This document shows, piece after piece, positions 27,911 through 37,595 of a DNA stretch of 64,000 nt. This stretch comes from Halorubrum cibi (GTDB taxonomy: Archaea; Halobacteriota; Halobacteria; Halobacteriales; Haloferacaceae). The DNA is taken from positions 248,001 through 312,000 of the forward strand of contig NZ_FXTD01000001.1 of assembly GCF_900182635.1 (NCBI RefSeq), in the 5' to 3' direction. The notes beneath the pieces were generated by a model, which was not told where the DNA came from, made no database searches, and saw only the letters and a program-made list of their open reading frames with translations. Position 1 is the first letter of the stretch. Each line of letters begins with the position of its first letter. Both the position numbers and the translations under genes were made by a program.

Positions 27911-30900
27911 ATGCCCGATTCACGACGCGCTCGGTCGGTATCGCTCGCCGACGACGAGCGCGCCCGCGTCCCGTTCGCGCTGATCGGCGTGCTGCTTCTC
28001 GTGACCAGTTCGGCGTACGCGTCCGGCGTCGTCGATCAGGGGCTCGTGAGCGAGGACCGAAGCGTCGAGCGGGCCGTCGAGCGCGCCGACGCGGACGCGA
28101 CGGCGGCGCTCAGACACGCCGCACGGGAGGCGGCACACGAGGCCGCCGCGAAACCGGTCACCACGGCGTCGGAGATCGGCGGTGGCGCGGATCCCGCGTG
28201 GCGGGCCGCCGGCGGGACTCCGACGGACGCGGTACGGTCCGGCTCCGCCTTCGAGGACGCGTTCCGGATCCGAGCGGCGCTCGCCGGCGCGGAGGCGATG
28301 GACGCGGTGATCACCGAAGTCGGCGACGTCTCGGTCACGGTCGGCTTCGAGCGGGTCGATCGTCCGCTCACGCCGAGCGATCTGAAGACGCTCCGCGAGA
28401 CGGTTCGGGTGAGTGCCGCCGCGGACGGGACGGCGACTCGCGTGGTCTTCGAGGACGTGACGCTGACCGCGACGCGGGGAGGACGCACCGTCGCCGAACG
28501 GACGGAGAACCGAACCGTCGTCGTCGCCGTGCCGACGTTCGCCGCCCACGAACGGACCGAGCGGTTCGAGACGCGCCTGAATCGCGGTCCCGTCGAAGGG
28601 CCGGGGCTCGGCCGGCAGCTGACCGCCAGCATCTATCCGATCGCGTGGGCGCGAGGGTACGGCCAATACGCGCGTGCGCCGATCCAGAACGTGATCGCGA
28701 GCCGGCACGTCGAGTTATCGACGAACGCGGGGATCGTCAGGACTCAGCGGGACGTGTTCGGCACGAGCGACCCGGACGCTCGCGGCGGCGTCGCCGAAGC
28801 GACGGCGAGGACCGGACTGACCGACCTCCTCGCGCCGACGGACCTGGACGAGTCGGCGTGGAGCGATCGCGTCCTCGACGCGCCGACGCCGGATCCGAAG
28901 GCCGGAGCGGACGGGTTCGGGCCGGCGAGAAACCACACCGACCAGACGACGTCGGTGTCCGTCGGTCACGCGGCCGACGTGGCCGCCGTGTCGATCCACG
29001 ACGACCTCGGATCCGAGATGCGGAAAAGCTACCGCGTGGAGGCGTCGCTCGACGTCTCTGCTCATAGATTCGTCGACGGAGGACGGCCGCGACCGCCCCG
29101 CCCGAGCGGCGGTGCGGGCAGGTGGCAGCGCGTGGGCGTGAGCGTCGACGAGGCCACGCGCGTCGTCTCCGACGACGAGATCCCGACGGACGTCCCGTCC
29201 GGGACCGTCGAATCGGGCGAAGACGTCGACTTCGGGGCGACGAGTCGCGAGGTCCGGATCGAACGGGTCGCGACCGGTCGGTGGAAACAGGTCGTCAGGC
29301 GGAAGGTCGTCGTCGAACCGGCGGTGGTGGACGAGAACGGAACCGTCCTGGAACCGGCGAGATACGGGATGCGTGACGTGGTGATCGACCGGGAGACGAC
29401 GCGGGCGAGCGCGACGGACCGGTATCGCGTCTCGGTCGACGTGACCGGGAGATACGAGCCGCGGGATCGCGCTCCCGGCCGCCCGACCGCGACGTTCGGG
29501 GCCGGACACGGGTCCACCGGACTCGACCTCACCGGAACGCCCGCCGCCGCTCGCTCGGACCTCGGCGTCGACGACGCGAGCGCCGTCGACCGGCTCGCTC
29601 GGAGGGCGGTCGATCACGGCGACGTCGATCGGTCGACCATCGTGTTCGGCGAACGGTCGGAGCGGGCGGTGGATCGGGTCAGATCCGACCTCGACGACCT
29701 CCGAGAGGAGGTCCGTGGGATCGATTCCGAGCTGTCCATGGAGGATATGGCGGTCGGCGAGGCCGACCCGTACGGCGGGCTCGCCGGCGAGCTTCGTGAC
29801 CGCCGCCGCGACCTCGTGGACGCGCCGCGAACCTACGACGGCGCGGTCGATCGGGCGCGGATCTCCGTTCGGATCGCCTATCTCGAGGCGGTCATCGACG
29901 AGCTGGAGTCGGCGAGCGAGGACGAGGAGGTCGCCACCGACGCGTTCCTCGAACGAGTGGAGGACGCGTTCGGCGGGCCCTCGATCGGAGAGATCATCGC
30001 CAGCCGCGAGGCCGCACGCGACACGGAGGCCTACCGGATCGGCGAGGACGGCCCCGGCGGCTCCGTCGAGTTGACGCCGAACGCCTCGCCCGGGTACCTC
30101 CCACGAACCGCCGTCGACGGGGCGAGCGTCGAGGCCATCGACGGAACGACGACCCGGCCGCTCGCCGTCAGAAACCTCAACTACGTGACCGTCCCGTACG
30201 GCGACGTGGCGAGCGGCGTCGCCGATCGAGTGCTCGGAAGCGGCGACAGCATGCGGATCGGCACCGCCGGACGCGTCCTCCTCGCGGCCGACCGATCGCT
30301 CGTCGGCCGCGACGATCCGGACCTCCGTGCCGATCGGGACGAACTCGCCGATCGAGTCGAATCGGCGAGGGCGATCGTCGATCGCGAACTGGTCGCCGCC
30401 CTCGGCGAGCGGAGCACGCTGACTCGTGCCGAGCGGCGATCCGTCGTCGAGTCGGTGGCCGCAGAGTACGGTTCCGAGGGCTCACGGGCGGTCGCCATCG
30501 ACGGCGGGGAGTACGCGGATCGCGTCGCCGCGGAGACCGCGAGCGTCGAGTCGCTCTCGGACGGAGAGGAAGGAGCGCTCGCCGCGCGGCTCCGTGTCGC
30601 GCTCACGGACGCGACCGGCCGGGACGCCGTCCGGATCCCGGCGAGGTTCGTCGACGGTCCCGCAGAGACGGTGCGCGGACACGTCCGGAGCGAACTCGAG
30701 AGCGCGGCCGAAAACGAACTGCGCCGCGGCGGCGAGGCGGCCGTCGAGCGCTGGGCGGCGGACTCCGATCGAGCGGTCGCACGCTGGGTGAGACAACGCA
30801 ACCGGAGCGTCGGGGCGGGCCTTCCCGTCGCTCCCGTTCCGGGGTACTGGGTGGCGACGGTCAACGCGTGGCAGGTGGAGGCACGCGGCGAGTATCCGCG

Positions 30901-31123
30901 GTTCACGCTGTCCGGCGACGTGGGGGCGCCGGACCGACCGTTCGAGTACGTCCGCGAGGAGTCGACGGTGACCGTCGACGTCGGGGGCGAGCGGGTCCAG
31001 TTGGGGCGGACGGAGCCGGTTCGGTTCGAGACCGAGACGGTCGTCGTCGTCGCGGTTCCCGCGGGGCCGCCGGGCGTCGGCGACGTGGACGGGGTGCGGG
31101 ACGAGACGTCTCCCGGTTGGTGA
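27911..31123 (+). CDS. Large exported/anchored protein of the pilus cluster (DUF7286-like)
   Basis: 1070 residues. A single hydrophobic helix near residues 19-38 (FALIGVLLLVTSSAYASG) is followed by a very long extracellular region of alternating Ala-rich helices and beta strands, including a coiled-coil patch around 590-680. There is no second clear membrane helix and no sorting signal at the C-terminus. The ATG abuts the preceding stop. By size I recall DUF7286, always last in this haloarchaeal set. A tip adhesin or a scaffold are possibilities; neither is shown by the sequence. Confidence 0.7.
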   Translation: MPDSRRARSVSLADDERARVPFALIGVLLLVTSSAYASGVVDQGLVSEDRSVERAVERADADATAALRHAAREAAHEAAAKPVTTASEIGGGADPAWRAAGGTPTDAVRSGSAFEDAFRIRAALAGAEAMDAVITEVGDVSVTVGFERVDRPLTPSDLKTLRETVRVSAAADGTATRVVFEDVTLTATRGGRTVAERTENRTVVVAVPTFAAHERTERFETRLNRGPVEGPGLGRQLTASIYPIAWARGYGQYARAPIQNVIASRHVELSTNAGIVRTQRDVFGTSDPDARGGVAEATARTGLTDLLAPTDLDESAWSDRVLDAPTPDPKAGADGFGPARNHTDQTTSVSVGHAADVAAVSIHDDLGSEMRKSYRVEASLDVSAHRFVDGGRPRPPRPSGGAGRWQRVGVSVDEATRVVSDDEIPTDVPSGTVESGEDVDFGATSREVRIERVATGRWKQVVRRKVVVEPAVVDENGTVLEPARYGMRDVVIDRETTRASATDRYRVSVDVTGRYEPRDRAPGRPTATFGAGHGSTGLDLTGTPAAARSDLGVDDASAVDRLARRAVDHGDVDRSTIVFGERSERAVDRVRSDLDDLREEVRGIDSELSMEDMAVGEADPYGGLAGELRDRRRDLVDAPRTYDGAVDRARISVRIAYLEAVIDELESASEDEEVATDAFLERVEDAFGGPSIGEIIASREAARDTEAYRIGEDGPGGSVELTPNASPGYLPRTAVDGASVEAIDGTTTRPLAVRNLNYVTVPYGDVASGVADRVLGSGDSMRIGTAGRVLLAADRSLVGRDDPDLRADRDELADRVESARAIVDRELVAALGERSTLTRAERRSVVESVAAEYGSEGSRAVAIDGGEYADRVAAETASVESLSDGEEGALAARLRVALTDATGRDAVRIPARFVDGPAETVRGHVRSELESAAENELRRGGEAAVERWAADSDRAVARWVRQRNRSVGAGLPVAPVPGYWVATVNAWQVEARGEYPRFTLSGDVGAPDRPFEYVREESTVTVDVGGERVQLGRTEPVRFETETVVVVAVPAGPPGVGDVDGVRDETSPGW

Positions 31124-31188
31124 GGAGGACCGAGACGACGTGTGCCGCCGATCGGAGGCGTTTTGGGACGCGACCGCCGATCGCGGGT

Positions 31189-31671
31189 ATGTTCCACGAA
31201 GTCGTCGACGGGTCGGGCGGACCCACCTCGATCGACGGCGGAGAAACCGGCGGTGCCGAACGCGAGAGCGACGAGGACGTCCCGTCATCGGCGCTGTTGA
31301 CGGCCTTCGAGACGATGCTGGTCGAGGCCGTCGCGGAGATCGATCACGCCGCCACCGACGAAGGAGACGCCCCCGACCCGGCGACGATCGAGACGATCCG
31401 TGAGGGCGACGCCGCGGACCTGACCGTCGAGGAGGCGGCGGCGGTCCTCGCGATCGCCGGCGGTCGCGACGCCGACGCGATGGTCGCCGAGCTTCGGGAT
31501 CACCTCCTGATGGGGATGGCGACGGCGGTACTCGACGTCGACACGATCGCGGCCTCGATCGACGCCGACCTCACCGGCCAGGAGGTCCAGCAGGTCCTCG
31601 AGGGGCGCGCGGCGATGACGCTCGAGCAGCTCGCGGAGGTCATGGCGGTCGTCGAGACGCGAAAGCCATGA
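31189..31671 (+). CDS. Haloarchaeal helical protein (DUF5791-like)
   Basis: 160 residues starting MFHEVVDGSGG, then a helical, acidic protein with the segments LTVEEAAAVLAIAGG, LRDHLLMGMATAVLDVDTIA and LTGQEVQQVLEGRAAMTLEQLAE, which resemble a degenerate helix-turn-helix array. I recall this family as DUF5791. The frame is open upstream of 31189 but overlaps the large protein gene. Its stop overlaps the ATG of the SDR gene (ATGA), implying co-translation. Function unknown. Confidence 0.73.
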   Translation: MFHEVVDGSGGPTSIDGGETGGAERESDEDVPSSALLTAFETMLVEAVAEIDHAATDEGDAPDPATIETIREGDAADLTVEEAAAVLAIAGGRDADAMVAELRDHLLMGMATAVLDVDTIAASIDADLTGQEVQQVLEGRAAMTLEQLAEVMAVVETRKP

Positions 31672-32570
31672 GGGTCGTCGTCGTCGGCTGCGGCTACGTC
31701 GGGCTGGAGCTCGCGCGGGGGCTCGCCGCTCGCGATCACGACGTGACGGGCGTCCGGCGATCGGACGACGGGATCGAGGCGATCGAGGCGGTTGCCGGGG
31801 GCGTCGAGGCGGTTCGCGCGGACGCGACCGATCCCGGGTCGCTCGCCGCGCTTCCCGACGCGGACGCGGTCGTCTTCGCGGCCAGTTCGGGCGGTCGGGG
31901 GGCGGAGGCGGCCCGCGAGGTCTACGTCGACGGACTTCGGAACGTCGTCGAGGAGTACGGCGGCCGCGCCCGCGCTCCCGACCGGCTGGTGTACACGTCG
32001 TCGACCGGCGTGTACGGCGACCACGGCGGCGCGTGGGTCGACGAGTCGACGCCGATCGAGCCGACCACCGAGAAGACGAGAGTGCTCGCCGAGGCGGAGC
32101 GCGTCGCGCTCGAGGAGGCAGTCACGGTCGGGATCGACGGGACGGTCGCGCGGTTCGCGGGGCTGTACGGGCCGGACCGGTATCGACTTGAGCGATACCT
32201 CGAGGGACCGGTGACCGCCGGCTACCTCAACATGGTCCACCGCGACGACGCCGCGGGCGCGATACGGTTCCTGCTCGAGACCGGGAACGCCCGCGGCGAG
32301 CCGGTGGTCGTCGTCGACGACGAGCCGGTCGAGAAGCACGCGTTCGCCGACTGGCTCGCCGAGGAGTGCGAGGTCGACCGCCCCGAGAAGCGCTCGAAGG
32401 ACGCGCGGATCGCCGCGGGCGACCTCTCCTCGGCGGCGGAACGCCGGATCCGGACGAGCAAGCGCTGTTCCAACGAGCGGCTGCGCGGACTCGGCTACGA
32501 GTTCGCGTATCCGACGTTCCGCGAGGGCTATCGCGACGCGGTCGACGAGTTTCGTCGCCGCCGGAAGTGA
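31668..32570 (+). CDS. NAD(P)-dependent epimerase/SDR family protein (YeeZ-like)
   Basis: 300 residues. The N-terminus RVVVVGCGYVGLELARGL is a Rossmann dinucleotide-binding motif (GxGYxG), followed by ADAVVFAASS, a YTSSTGVYGD segment like the extended-SDR active-site Ser/Tyr strand, and RFAGLYGP. The usual YxxxK is not obvious (EKTRVLAE stands there), as in YeeZ-like proteins, so activity may be altered. It is co-transcribed with the DUF5791-like gene. Substrate unknown; nucleotide-sugar or related chemistry is possible. Confidence 0.78.
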   Translation: MRVVVVGCGYVGLELARGLAARDHDVTGVRRSDDGIEAIEAVAGGVEAVRADATDPGSLAALPDADAVVFAASSGGRGAEAAREVYVDGLRNVVEEYGGRARAPDRLVYTSSTGVYGDHGGAWVDESTPIEPTTEKTRVLAEAERVALEEAVTVGIDGTVARFAGLYGPDRYRLERYLEGPVTAGYLNMVHRDDAAGAIRFLLETGNARGEPVVVVDDEPVEKHAFADWLAEECEVDRPEKRSKDARIAAGDLSSAAERRIRTSKRCSNERLRGLGYEFAYPTFREGYRDAVDEFRRRRK

Positions 32571-32687
32571 AGCGATCGTCCGCGCAGTCGCTGGTTGTGA
32601 CCCGGTCGGACCACACTATCCGGTCGGATCTACGCGGTCGGAAATCCCACGAAGCTTCTTGTGGCACCGGTGACTCCGGGGGGACGT

Positions 32688-33863
32688 ATGTGGACCCCAG
32701 CAACGGTCAGCGGGCGGCTCTCGGAGGCGGAGGCGTTCGTCCGGGAGAACCCCGAACTGGCCGCCAGCGCGGTCCTCGGAGCGGTCGTCGTGCTCGTCAG
32801 CACGTACGCGTTCGTCCGGGCGCGGCGGCCGGCGGGCGAGGAGTTCCGGCGCTTGCTGTCGGACGAATCGGAGATCGCGGTGCTGATGCATCCCAATCCG
32901 GACCCGGACGCGATGGCGGCGGCGATCGGCGTCTCGTCACTGGCGGACCAGCTCGACGTCGACGCGACCATCCAGTATCCCGGGCAGATCCGCCATCAGG
33001 AGAACCGGGCGTTCCGGACGGTGTTGGACCTCGAACTCGACCGGATCGAACACGTCAGCGACCTCGCGGCGGAGACGGTCGTCCTCGTCGACCACAACGA
33101 GGCGCGCGGGTTCGCCGGAGCCGACGGCGTGTTGCCGACCGCCGTCGTCGACCATCACCCGGGGGACGGCCGCGGCGAGGAGTTCACGGACGTCCGGACC
33201 GACTACGGGGCGACCGCCTCCGTCATCGCCGAGTACTTCGACGACGTGGGGGCGGTTCCCGTGCCACCGGACAAACACGCGAGCGAAACGGGCGGCGACC
33301 TCGTGTTGTCGACGCGGACGGCGACCGGTCTCCTCTACGGGATCCTCACCGACACCAAACACCTAACGGTCGGCGCGAGCGAGCCGGACTTCGCCTCGGC
33401 GGCGTACGTCTACCCCGGCGTCGATCAGGACCGACTCGATCGGATCGCCAACCCAGCCGTCGACGCGGAGGTTCTGGAGGTGAAAGCCCGCGCGATCGCC
33501 GGTAGACAGGTCGAAGGGTCGTTCGCGGTCGCAGACGTCGGCGGCGTGAACAACGTCGACGCGATCCCGCAGGCGGCCGACGAGCTGATCCAGCTCGAGG
33601 GCGTCAGCGCGGTCGTCGTCATCGGGGAACGCGACGGCACGATCCACCTCTCGGGACGGTCCCGAGACGACCGGGTCCACATGGGCAACGCCATCGATTC
33701 GGTGCTCTCGGAGGTCACGAACGGCAACGGCGGCGGCCACTCGCGAATGGGCGGCGGCACGATCTCCCCGGAAGTGGATCCCACGGGGGAGACGGAGCCG
33801 GAGACGATCGACCGCGACGGGCTGACCGACGCCCTGTTCCGGGCCATGGCCGGCGACGTGTGA
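32688..33863 (+). CDS. Membrane-anchored DHH/DHHA1 phosphoesterase
   Basis: 391 residues from the ATG at 32688. One transmembrane helix (about 24-44, VLGAVVVLVSTYAFV) precedes a DHH domain with HPNPDPDAMAAA, VLVDHNE and VVDHHPGDG, the Mn-binding motifs, and a C-terminal DHHA1 domain with NGGGHSRMGGGTI. It probably cleaves a small nucleotide such as nanoRNA or a cyclic dinucleotide at the membrane face, but no PAS or GGDEF part like GdpP is present. It is monocistronic. Confidence 0.85.
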   Translation: MWTPATVSGRLSEAEAFVRENPELAASAVLGAVVVLVSTYAFVRARRPAGEEFRRLLSDESEIAVLMHPNPDPDAMAAAIGVSSLADQLDVDATIQYPGQIRHQENRAFRTVLDLELDRIEHVSDLAAETVVLVDHNEARGFAGADGVLPTAVVDHHPGDGRGEEFTDVRTDYGATASVIAEYFDDVGAVPVPPDKHASETGGDLVLSTRTATGLLYGILTDTKHLTVGASEPDFASAAYVYPGVDQDRLDRIANPAVDAEVLEVKARAIAGRQVEGSFAVADVGGVNNVDAIPQAADELIQLEGVSAVVVIGERDGTIHLSGRSRDDRVHMGNAIDSVLSEVTNGNGGGHSRMGGGTISPEVDPTGETEPETIDRDGLTDALFRAMAGDV

Positions 33864-33916
33864 CGGATCGAACGGGTCGACCGAACGGTTAAGCCGGCAC
33901 CGCCGTATCGGTGGAT

Positions 33917-34045
33917 ATGGAAATCGAGGAAGTCGACGGCAGGTGGTTGACGCTCGCGGGAGTCGGCGCGGGCTACGCACTCGCGACGGGACTGATATTT
34001 CTCGCGTTCTTCCTCATCCCGTATCTCGTCGTGAGCGCGCTCTAG
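33917..34045 (+). CDS. Small single-helix membrane protein
   Basis: 42 residues: an acidic N-terminus (MEIEEVDGRW), then one hydrophobic helix (TGLIFLAFFLIPYLVV). ATG to TAG is uninterrupted and a CGGTTAAGCC TATA-like element lies about 27 bases upstream, which argues for a real leaderless gene. It is convergent with the ABC permease gene. No family recognised. Confidence 0.55.
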   Translation: MEIEEVDGRWLTLAGVGAGYALATGLIFLAFFLIPYLVVSAL

Positions 34046-34075
34046 ACTCGAGACGAACCTGGATCGGGGGACCGG

Positions 34076-34831
34076 TCAATCGGTCCGCGGCACCGCGTAC
34101 GCGCCGAGCGCGAGGAACCCGGCCGCGAGTGCGGCGAGCACGGCGAGGTCGCCGACCCACGCTCCCGGCTCGTGGACGATCGCCCGCGTCCCGCGGGCGA
34201 AGTAGGTGAGCGGCGAGGCGGCGACGGCCGGCAGGAACCAGCCGGGCAACAGCGCGGGCGGAACGAACGTCTCCGAGAGGAACAAAAGCGGGAGCGCGAC
34301 CGTGTTGCTCGCGGCGATCACCCCGTCCTGTGAGTCCGCGAGCGCGCCGAGGACCGCACCGAGCCCGCAGAAGAGCGCGACCGCGAGGGCGACGAAGACC
34401 GGCAAGACGAGGAGCGCCGGCGAGACGACGAGCGCGGCGTCGGTCACCGCGAGCACGAGCCCCAGTATCAGGAGGCTGGCCGCGCCGATGATCGCGACGT
34501 TGACCAGCGTGTGTGCCAACAGCCACTCTCCGCGGGTCAACGGAGTGGTCGCGAGCTTCTCGAAGCGGCCGCCGTCGCGGTGGCGGGCGATCTCCGATCC
34601 GACCCGTGAGAGCGGCGTAAAGAGCACGACGACCGCGAGGTAGCCGGGGATGTAGTAGCCGGCGGGCTCGGCGAAGAGCCCGCCGCCGGTCGGCTGGGTC
34701 CGAACCAGCGCGCCGAAGATGACGACGAGGATCACGGGGAAGAAGAACGTGAAGAAGACGGCGGTGCGCCGCCGGAGGAACGACCGGGCGGCCGCCGTCG
34801 CCTCCGTGAGCACTCGCGAGGTCCGGCTCAT
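34076..34831 (-). CDS. ABC-2 type transporter permease
   Basis: 251 residues from the ATG at 34831. Six hydrophobic segments follow the cytoplasmic start SRTSRVLTEATAAARSFLRRR, with FFFPVILVVIFGAL as helix 1 and the loop FEKLATTPLTRGEWLLAH typical of ABC-2 permeases. The ATG overlaps the ATPase stop (ATGA), so the two subunits are co-translated. A long artefactual upstream frame exists and should be ignored. Substrate unknown; drug or lipid-linked export is common in the family. Confidence 0.86.
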   Translation of the reverse strand: MSRTSRVLTEATAAARSFLRRRTAVFFTFFFPVILVVIFGALVRTQPTGGGLFAEPAGYYIPGYLAVVVLFTPLSRVGSEIARHRDGGRFEKLATTPLTRGEWLLAHTLVNVAIIGAASLLILGLVLAVTDAALVVSPALLVLPVFVALAVALFCGLGAVLGALADSQDGVIAASNTVALPLLFLSETFVPPALLPGWFLPAVAASPLTYFARGTRAIVHEPGAWVGDLAVLAALAAGFLALGAYAVPRTD

Positions 34832-35877
34832 CGACTCCCTCCCTCCTCCGGATTTCCGGGCGCGATCCCGCCGGATCGCGGCGAGTACTCCTCGCCGGTC
34901 AGTCGAAGGTACACGTCCTCCAGGGAGGGCTCGGCCCACGTCAGCGACTCGAACTCGACGCCGACCGCCCCGAGCGCGTCGACGACCGCGCCGATCCCCT
35001 CGGGTCGCACGCCGAGCACCCGGAGGCCGTCGGGGGTCGGTTCGATCGCGAGTCCGTCGGGGATCGCCTCCGCTTCGACCCCGTCGAGCGCGTTCCGGAC
35101 GGCCTCGAGATCGGCGTCGTCCGGTCCCGAGCCGTCCAGTGAGACCTCCAGCCGCGGGTCCCCGCCGTGTTCGGCGATCAGGTCGGCGGGCGCGCCGACG
35201 GCGACCACGCCGCCGTCGCGCAGCAGCGCCACGCGGTCGGCGAGGCGCTCGACCTCGTCCATCGCGTGGCTCGTGAGAAACACCGTGGTTCCGTCGGCCG
35301 CGAGCCGCTCCACCAGCCGGTGGATCGAGCGCCGCCCGGCGGGGTCGATCCCGGTCGTCGGCTCGTCTAAAAAGAGCAGGTCGGGGTCGTTGACGATGCC
35401 GGTCGCGACGCAGGTCCGGCGCTTCTGGCCCCCCGAGAGCGTCTCGTACCAGACGTCGGCGTCGTCGGCCATCCCCACGTCGTCCAGAACGGCCTCGACC
35501 TCGCGGGCGTCCTCGTAGAGGCCGCCGTAGTAGTCGACGAGCTCGCGGGCGGTGAGCCGTTCCGGCGGGTCGAACGACTGCGGCAGGAGCCCGATCCGTT
35601 GAGGGTCGACCGTGCTCGGCGACGATCCGAGAACCCGGATCGTCCCCTCGGCGTCGGTCGTGCCGGTGAGCGCGCGCACGAGCGTCGTCTTGCCCGCGCC
35701 GTTGGGACCGATCAGCCCGAACACCTCGCCCTCCCCGACCGTCACGTCGACGTCGTCGAGCGCGACGACGTCGCCGTACGACTTCCGGACCCCTTCGCCG
35801 ACGACCACGGGGGCGTCGCCGGCCTCCGCCGCGTCGGTCGCGGACGCCGACGCCGACGCGGCCGTCGTCTCGTTCAT
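34828..35877 (-). CDS. ABC transporter ATP-binding protein
   Basis: 349 residues. After an acidic Ala-rich N-terminus comes Walker A GPNGAGKTTLV, signature LSGGQKRRT, Walker B LLFLDEPTTGIDP and the H-loop TSHAMDE. The C-terminal 100 residues resemble the DrrA-type extension (LEDVYLRLTGEEY). It pairs with the ABC-2 permease downstream through a four-base overlap. The start at 35877 is an ATG; the frame remains open upstream without domain content. Confidence 0.9.
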   Translation of the reverse strand: MNETTAASASASATDAAEAGDAPVVVGEGVRKSYGDVVALDDVDVTVGEGEVFGLIGPNGAGKTTLVRALTGTTDAEGTIRVLGSSPSTVDPQRIGLLPQSFDPPERLTARELVDYYGGLYEDAREVEAVLDDVGMADDADVWYETLSGGQKRRTCVATGIVNDPDLLFLDEPTTGIDPAGRRSIHRLVERLAADGTTVFLTSHAMDEVERLADRVALLRDGGVVAVGAPADLIAEHGGDPRLEVSLDGSGPDDADLEAVRNALDGVEAEAIPDGLAIEPTPDGLRVLGVRPEGIGAVVDALGAVGVEFESLTWAEPSLEDVYLRLTGEEYSPRSGGIAPGNPEEGGSR

Positions 35878-36053
35878 GCGTTCGGATCCGGGGGCCGCGC
35901 GCGTAAGAGTTGCTCTTCGTCGCCGATCCACACGACCTCTCCGTCGCCGATCCCTGTGGCCGGGCCGTCGGGGGGTTCCGCGTTCGGCTCCGCGATACGG
36001 GCAAGACGTACCGGACCGAAGGTGTGTTAGTGCTTGGGGCCCTCTGACCGGTA

Positions 36054-37331
36054 ATGGGAGTTCAGGAGCAGTACCCGTTCGACGTGGCGGCCGTCCGCGA
36101 CGACTTCCCGATCCTCGATCGGCTGGTCGGCGGTGACCCCACCTCGCCCGGGCAGGACGAGGCGGACGACGTCGACCTCGTGTACCTCGACAACGCGGCG
36201 ACTTCACACACCCCCGACCCGGTCGTCGACGCGATCGCCGACTACTACCGGAGCTACAACTCCAACGTCCACCGCGGGATCCACCAGCTGAGCCAGGAGG
36301 CGTCGGTGGCCTACGAGGAGGCCCACGACGTCGTCGCCGACTTTATCGGCGCGAACGGCCGTGAGGAGGTGATATTCACGAAGAACACGACGGAGGCGAT
36401 GAACCTCGTCGCGTACGCGTGGGGGCTCGAGGAGCTCGGTCCCGGCGACAACGTCGTGCTCACGCAGATGGAACACCACGCCTCGCTCGTCACCTGGCAG
36501 CAGATCGGCAAGAAGACCGGCGCGGAGGTGCGGTTCATCGAGGTGACCGACGAGGGGACCCTCGACATGGCCGACGCCGAGGCGAAGATCGACGACGACA
36601 CGGAGATGGTGTCGGCCGTCCACGTCTCGAACACGCTCGGGACGATCAACCCGATCCGCGAGCTGGCCGAACTGGCACACGACCGCGACGGGCTGATCTT
36701 CGCGGACGCGGCCCAGTCGGTGCCGAATCGTCCGGTCGACGTGGCGGATCTCGACGTCGACTTCCTCGCCTTCTCGGGTCACAAGATGTGCGGGCCGACC
36801 GGGATCGGGGCGCTGTACGGTCGGGAGGAGTTACTCGAGTCGATGGGGCCGTACCTCTACGGCGGCGAGATGATCCGGAAGGTGACCTTCGAGGAGTCGA
36901 CCTGGGAGGACCTCCCGTGGAAGTTCGAGGCCGGCACGCCCTCGATCGCCCAGGGGATCGGGCTCGCGGCCGCGATCGAGTACCTCGAGGAGGTCGGCAT
37001 GGAGCGGATCGAGGAGCACGAGTCCCTGCTCGCCGAGTACGCACACGACCGCCTGACTGACCTCGGCGGCGTGGAGATCTACGGCCCGCCGGGCGACGAC
37101 CGCGGCGGCCTCGTCGCGTTCAACGTCGAAGGCGTCCACGCGCACGACCTCTCGAGCGTCCTCAACGACTACGGCGTCGCGATCCGTGCGGGCGACCACT
37201 GTACCCAGCCGCTCCACGACGAACTGGGCGTCGCCGCCTCCGCACGCGCGTCCTTCTACCTCTACAACACCGTCGAGGAGGTCGACGCCCTCGTCGACGC
37301 GGTCCGCGAGGCCCGCGACCTGTTCGCCTAG
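36054..37331 (+). CDS. sufS: Cysteine desulfurase SufS
   Basis: 425 residues. Class V aminotransferase features are YLDNAATSHTP, NVHRGIHQLS, QMEHHASLVTW, FADAAQSVPN and SGHKMCGPTG with PLP-binding Lys244. The persulfide Cys is Cys383 in IRAGDHCTQP, slightly different from the usual GHHC. It removes sulfur from cysteine for Fe-S cluster assembly. SufU is encoded about 1 kb downstream on the same strand, with a pseudo-receiver gene between them, an unusual arrangement for a suf locus. Confidence 0.95.
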   Translation: MGVQEQYPFDVAAVRDDFPILDRLVGGDPTSPGQDEADDVDLVYLDNAATSHTPDPVVDAIADYYRSYNSNVHRGIHQLSQEASVAYEEAHDVVADFIGANGREEVIFTKNTTEAMNLVAYAWGLEELGPGDNVVLTQMEHHASLVTWQQIGKKTGAEVRFIEVTDEGTLDMADAEAKIDDDTEMVSAVHVSNTLGTINPIRELAELAHDRDGLIFADAAQSVPNRPVDVADLDVDFLAFSGHKMCGPTGIGALYGREELLESMGPYLYGGEMIRKVTFEESTWEDLPWKFEAGTPSIAQGIGLAAAIEYLEEVGMERIEEHESLLAEYAHDRLTDLGGVEIYGPPGDDRGGLVAFNVEGVHAHDLSSVLNDYGVAIRAGDHCTQPLHDELGVAASARASFYLYNTVEEVDALVDAVREARDLFA

Positions 37332-37595
37332 ATCGAGGCCCAGACCGGGCCGACTCTCGATTTCACCTCCTCCGGCGACGTTCCCCGAAGACGCTTTCAA
37401 CCGTCCCGGAGCCATCTCCAGAGATCAGCGTGTGGATAGGTCCCGTATCTCTCGAATTCGACTATCTCTGGGCGTGACAACGCGGATCGCACAATACTTA
37501 TTATACTGACACACGATTTTCGATTCCGAGGAAAACGAATACTACACACGTAGTAGCCGTTCTCCGTCGATGACGCGTCGCCCCAGAAACACACC

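Noticed and set aside
34076-36004. 642-codon version of the ABC permease
   Set aside because: The first 391 codons overlap the ATPase gene in another frame and are Arg-rich; only the part from 34831 encodes the permease.
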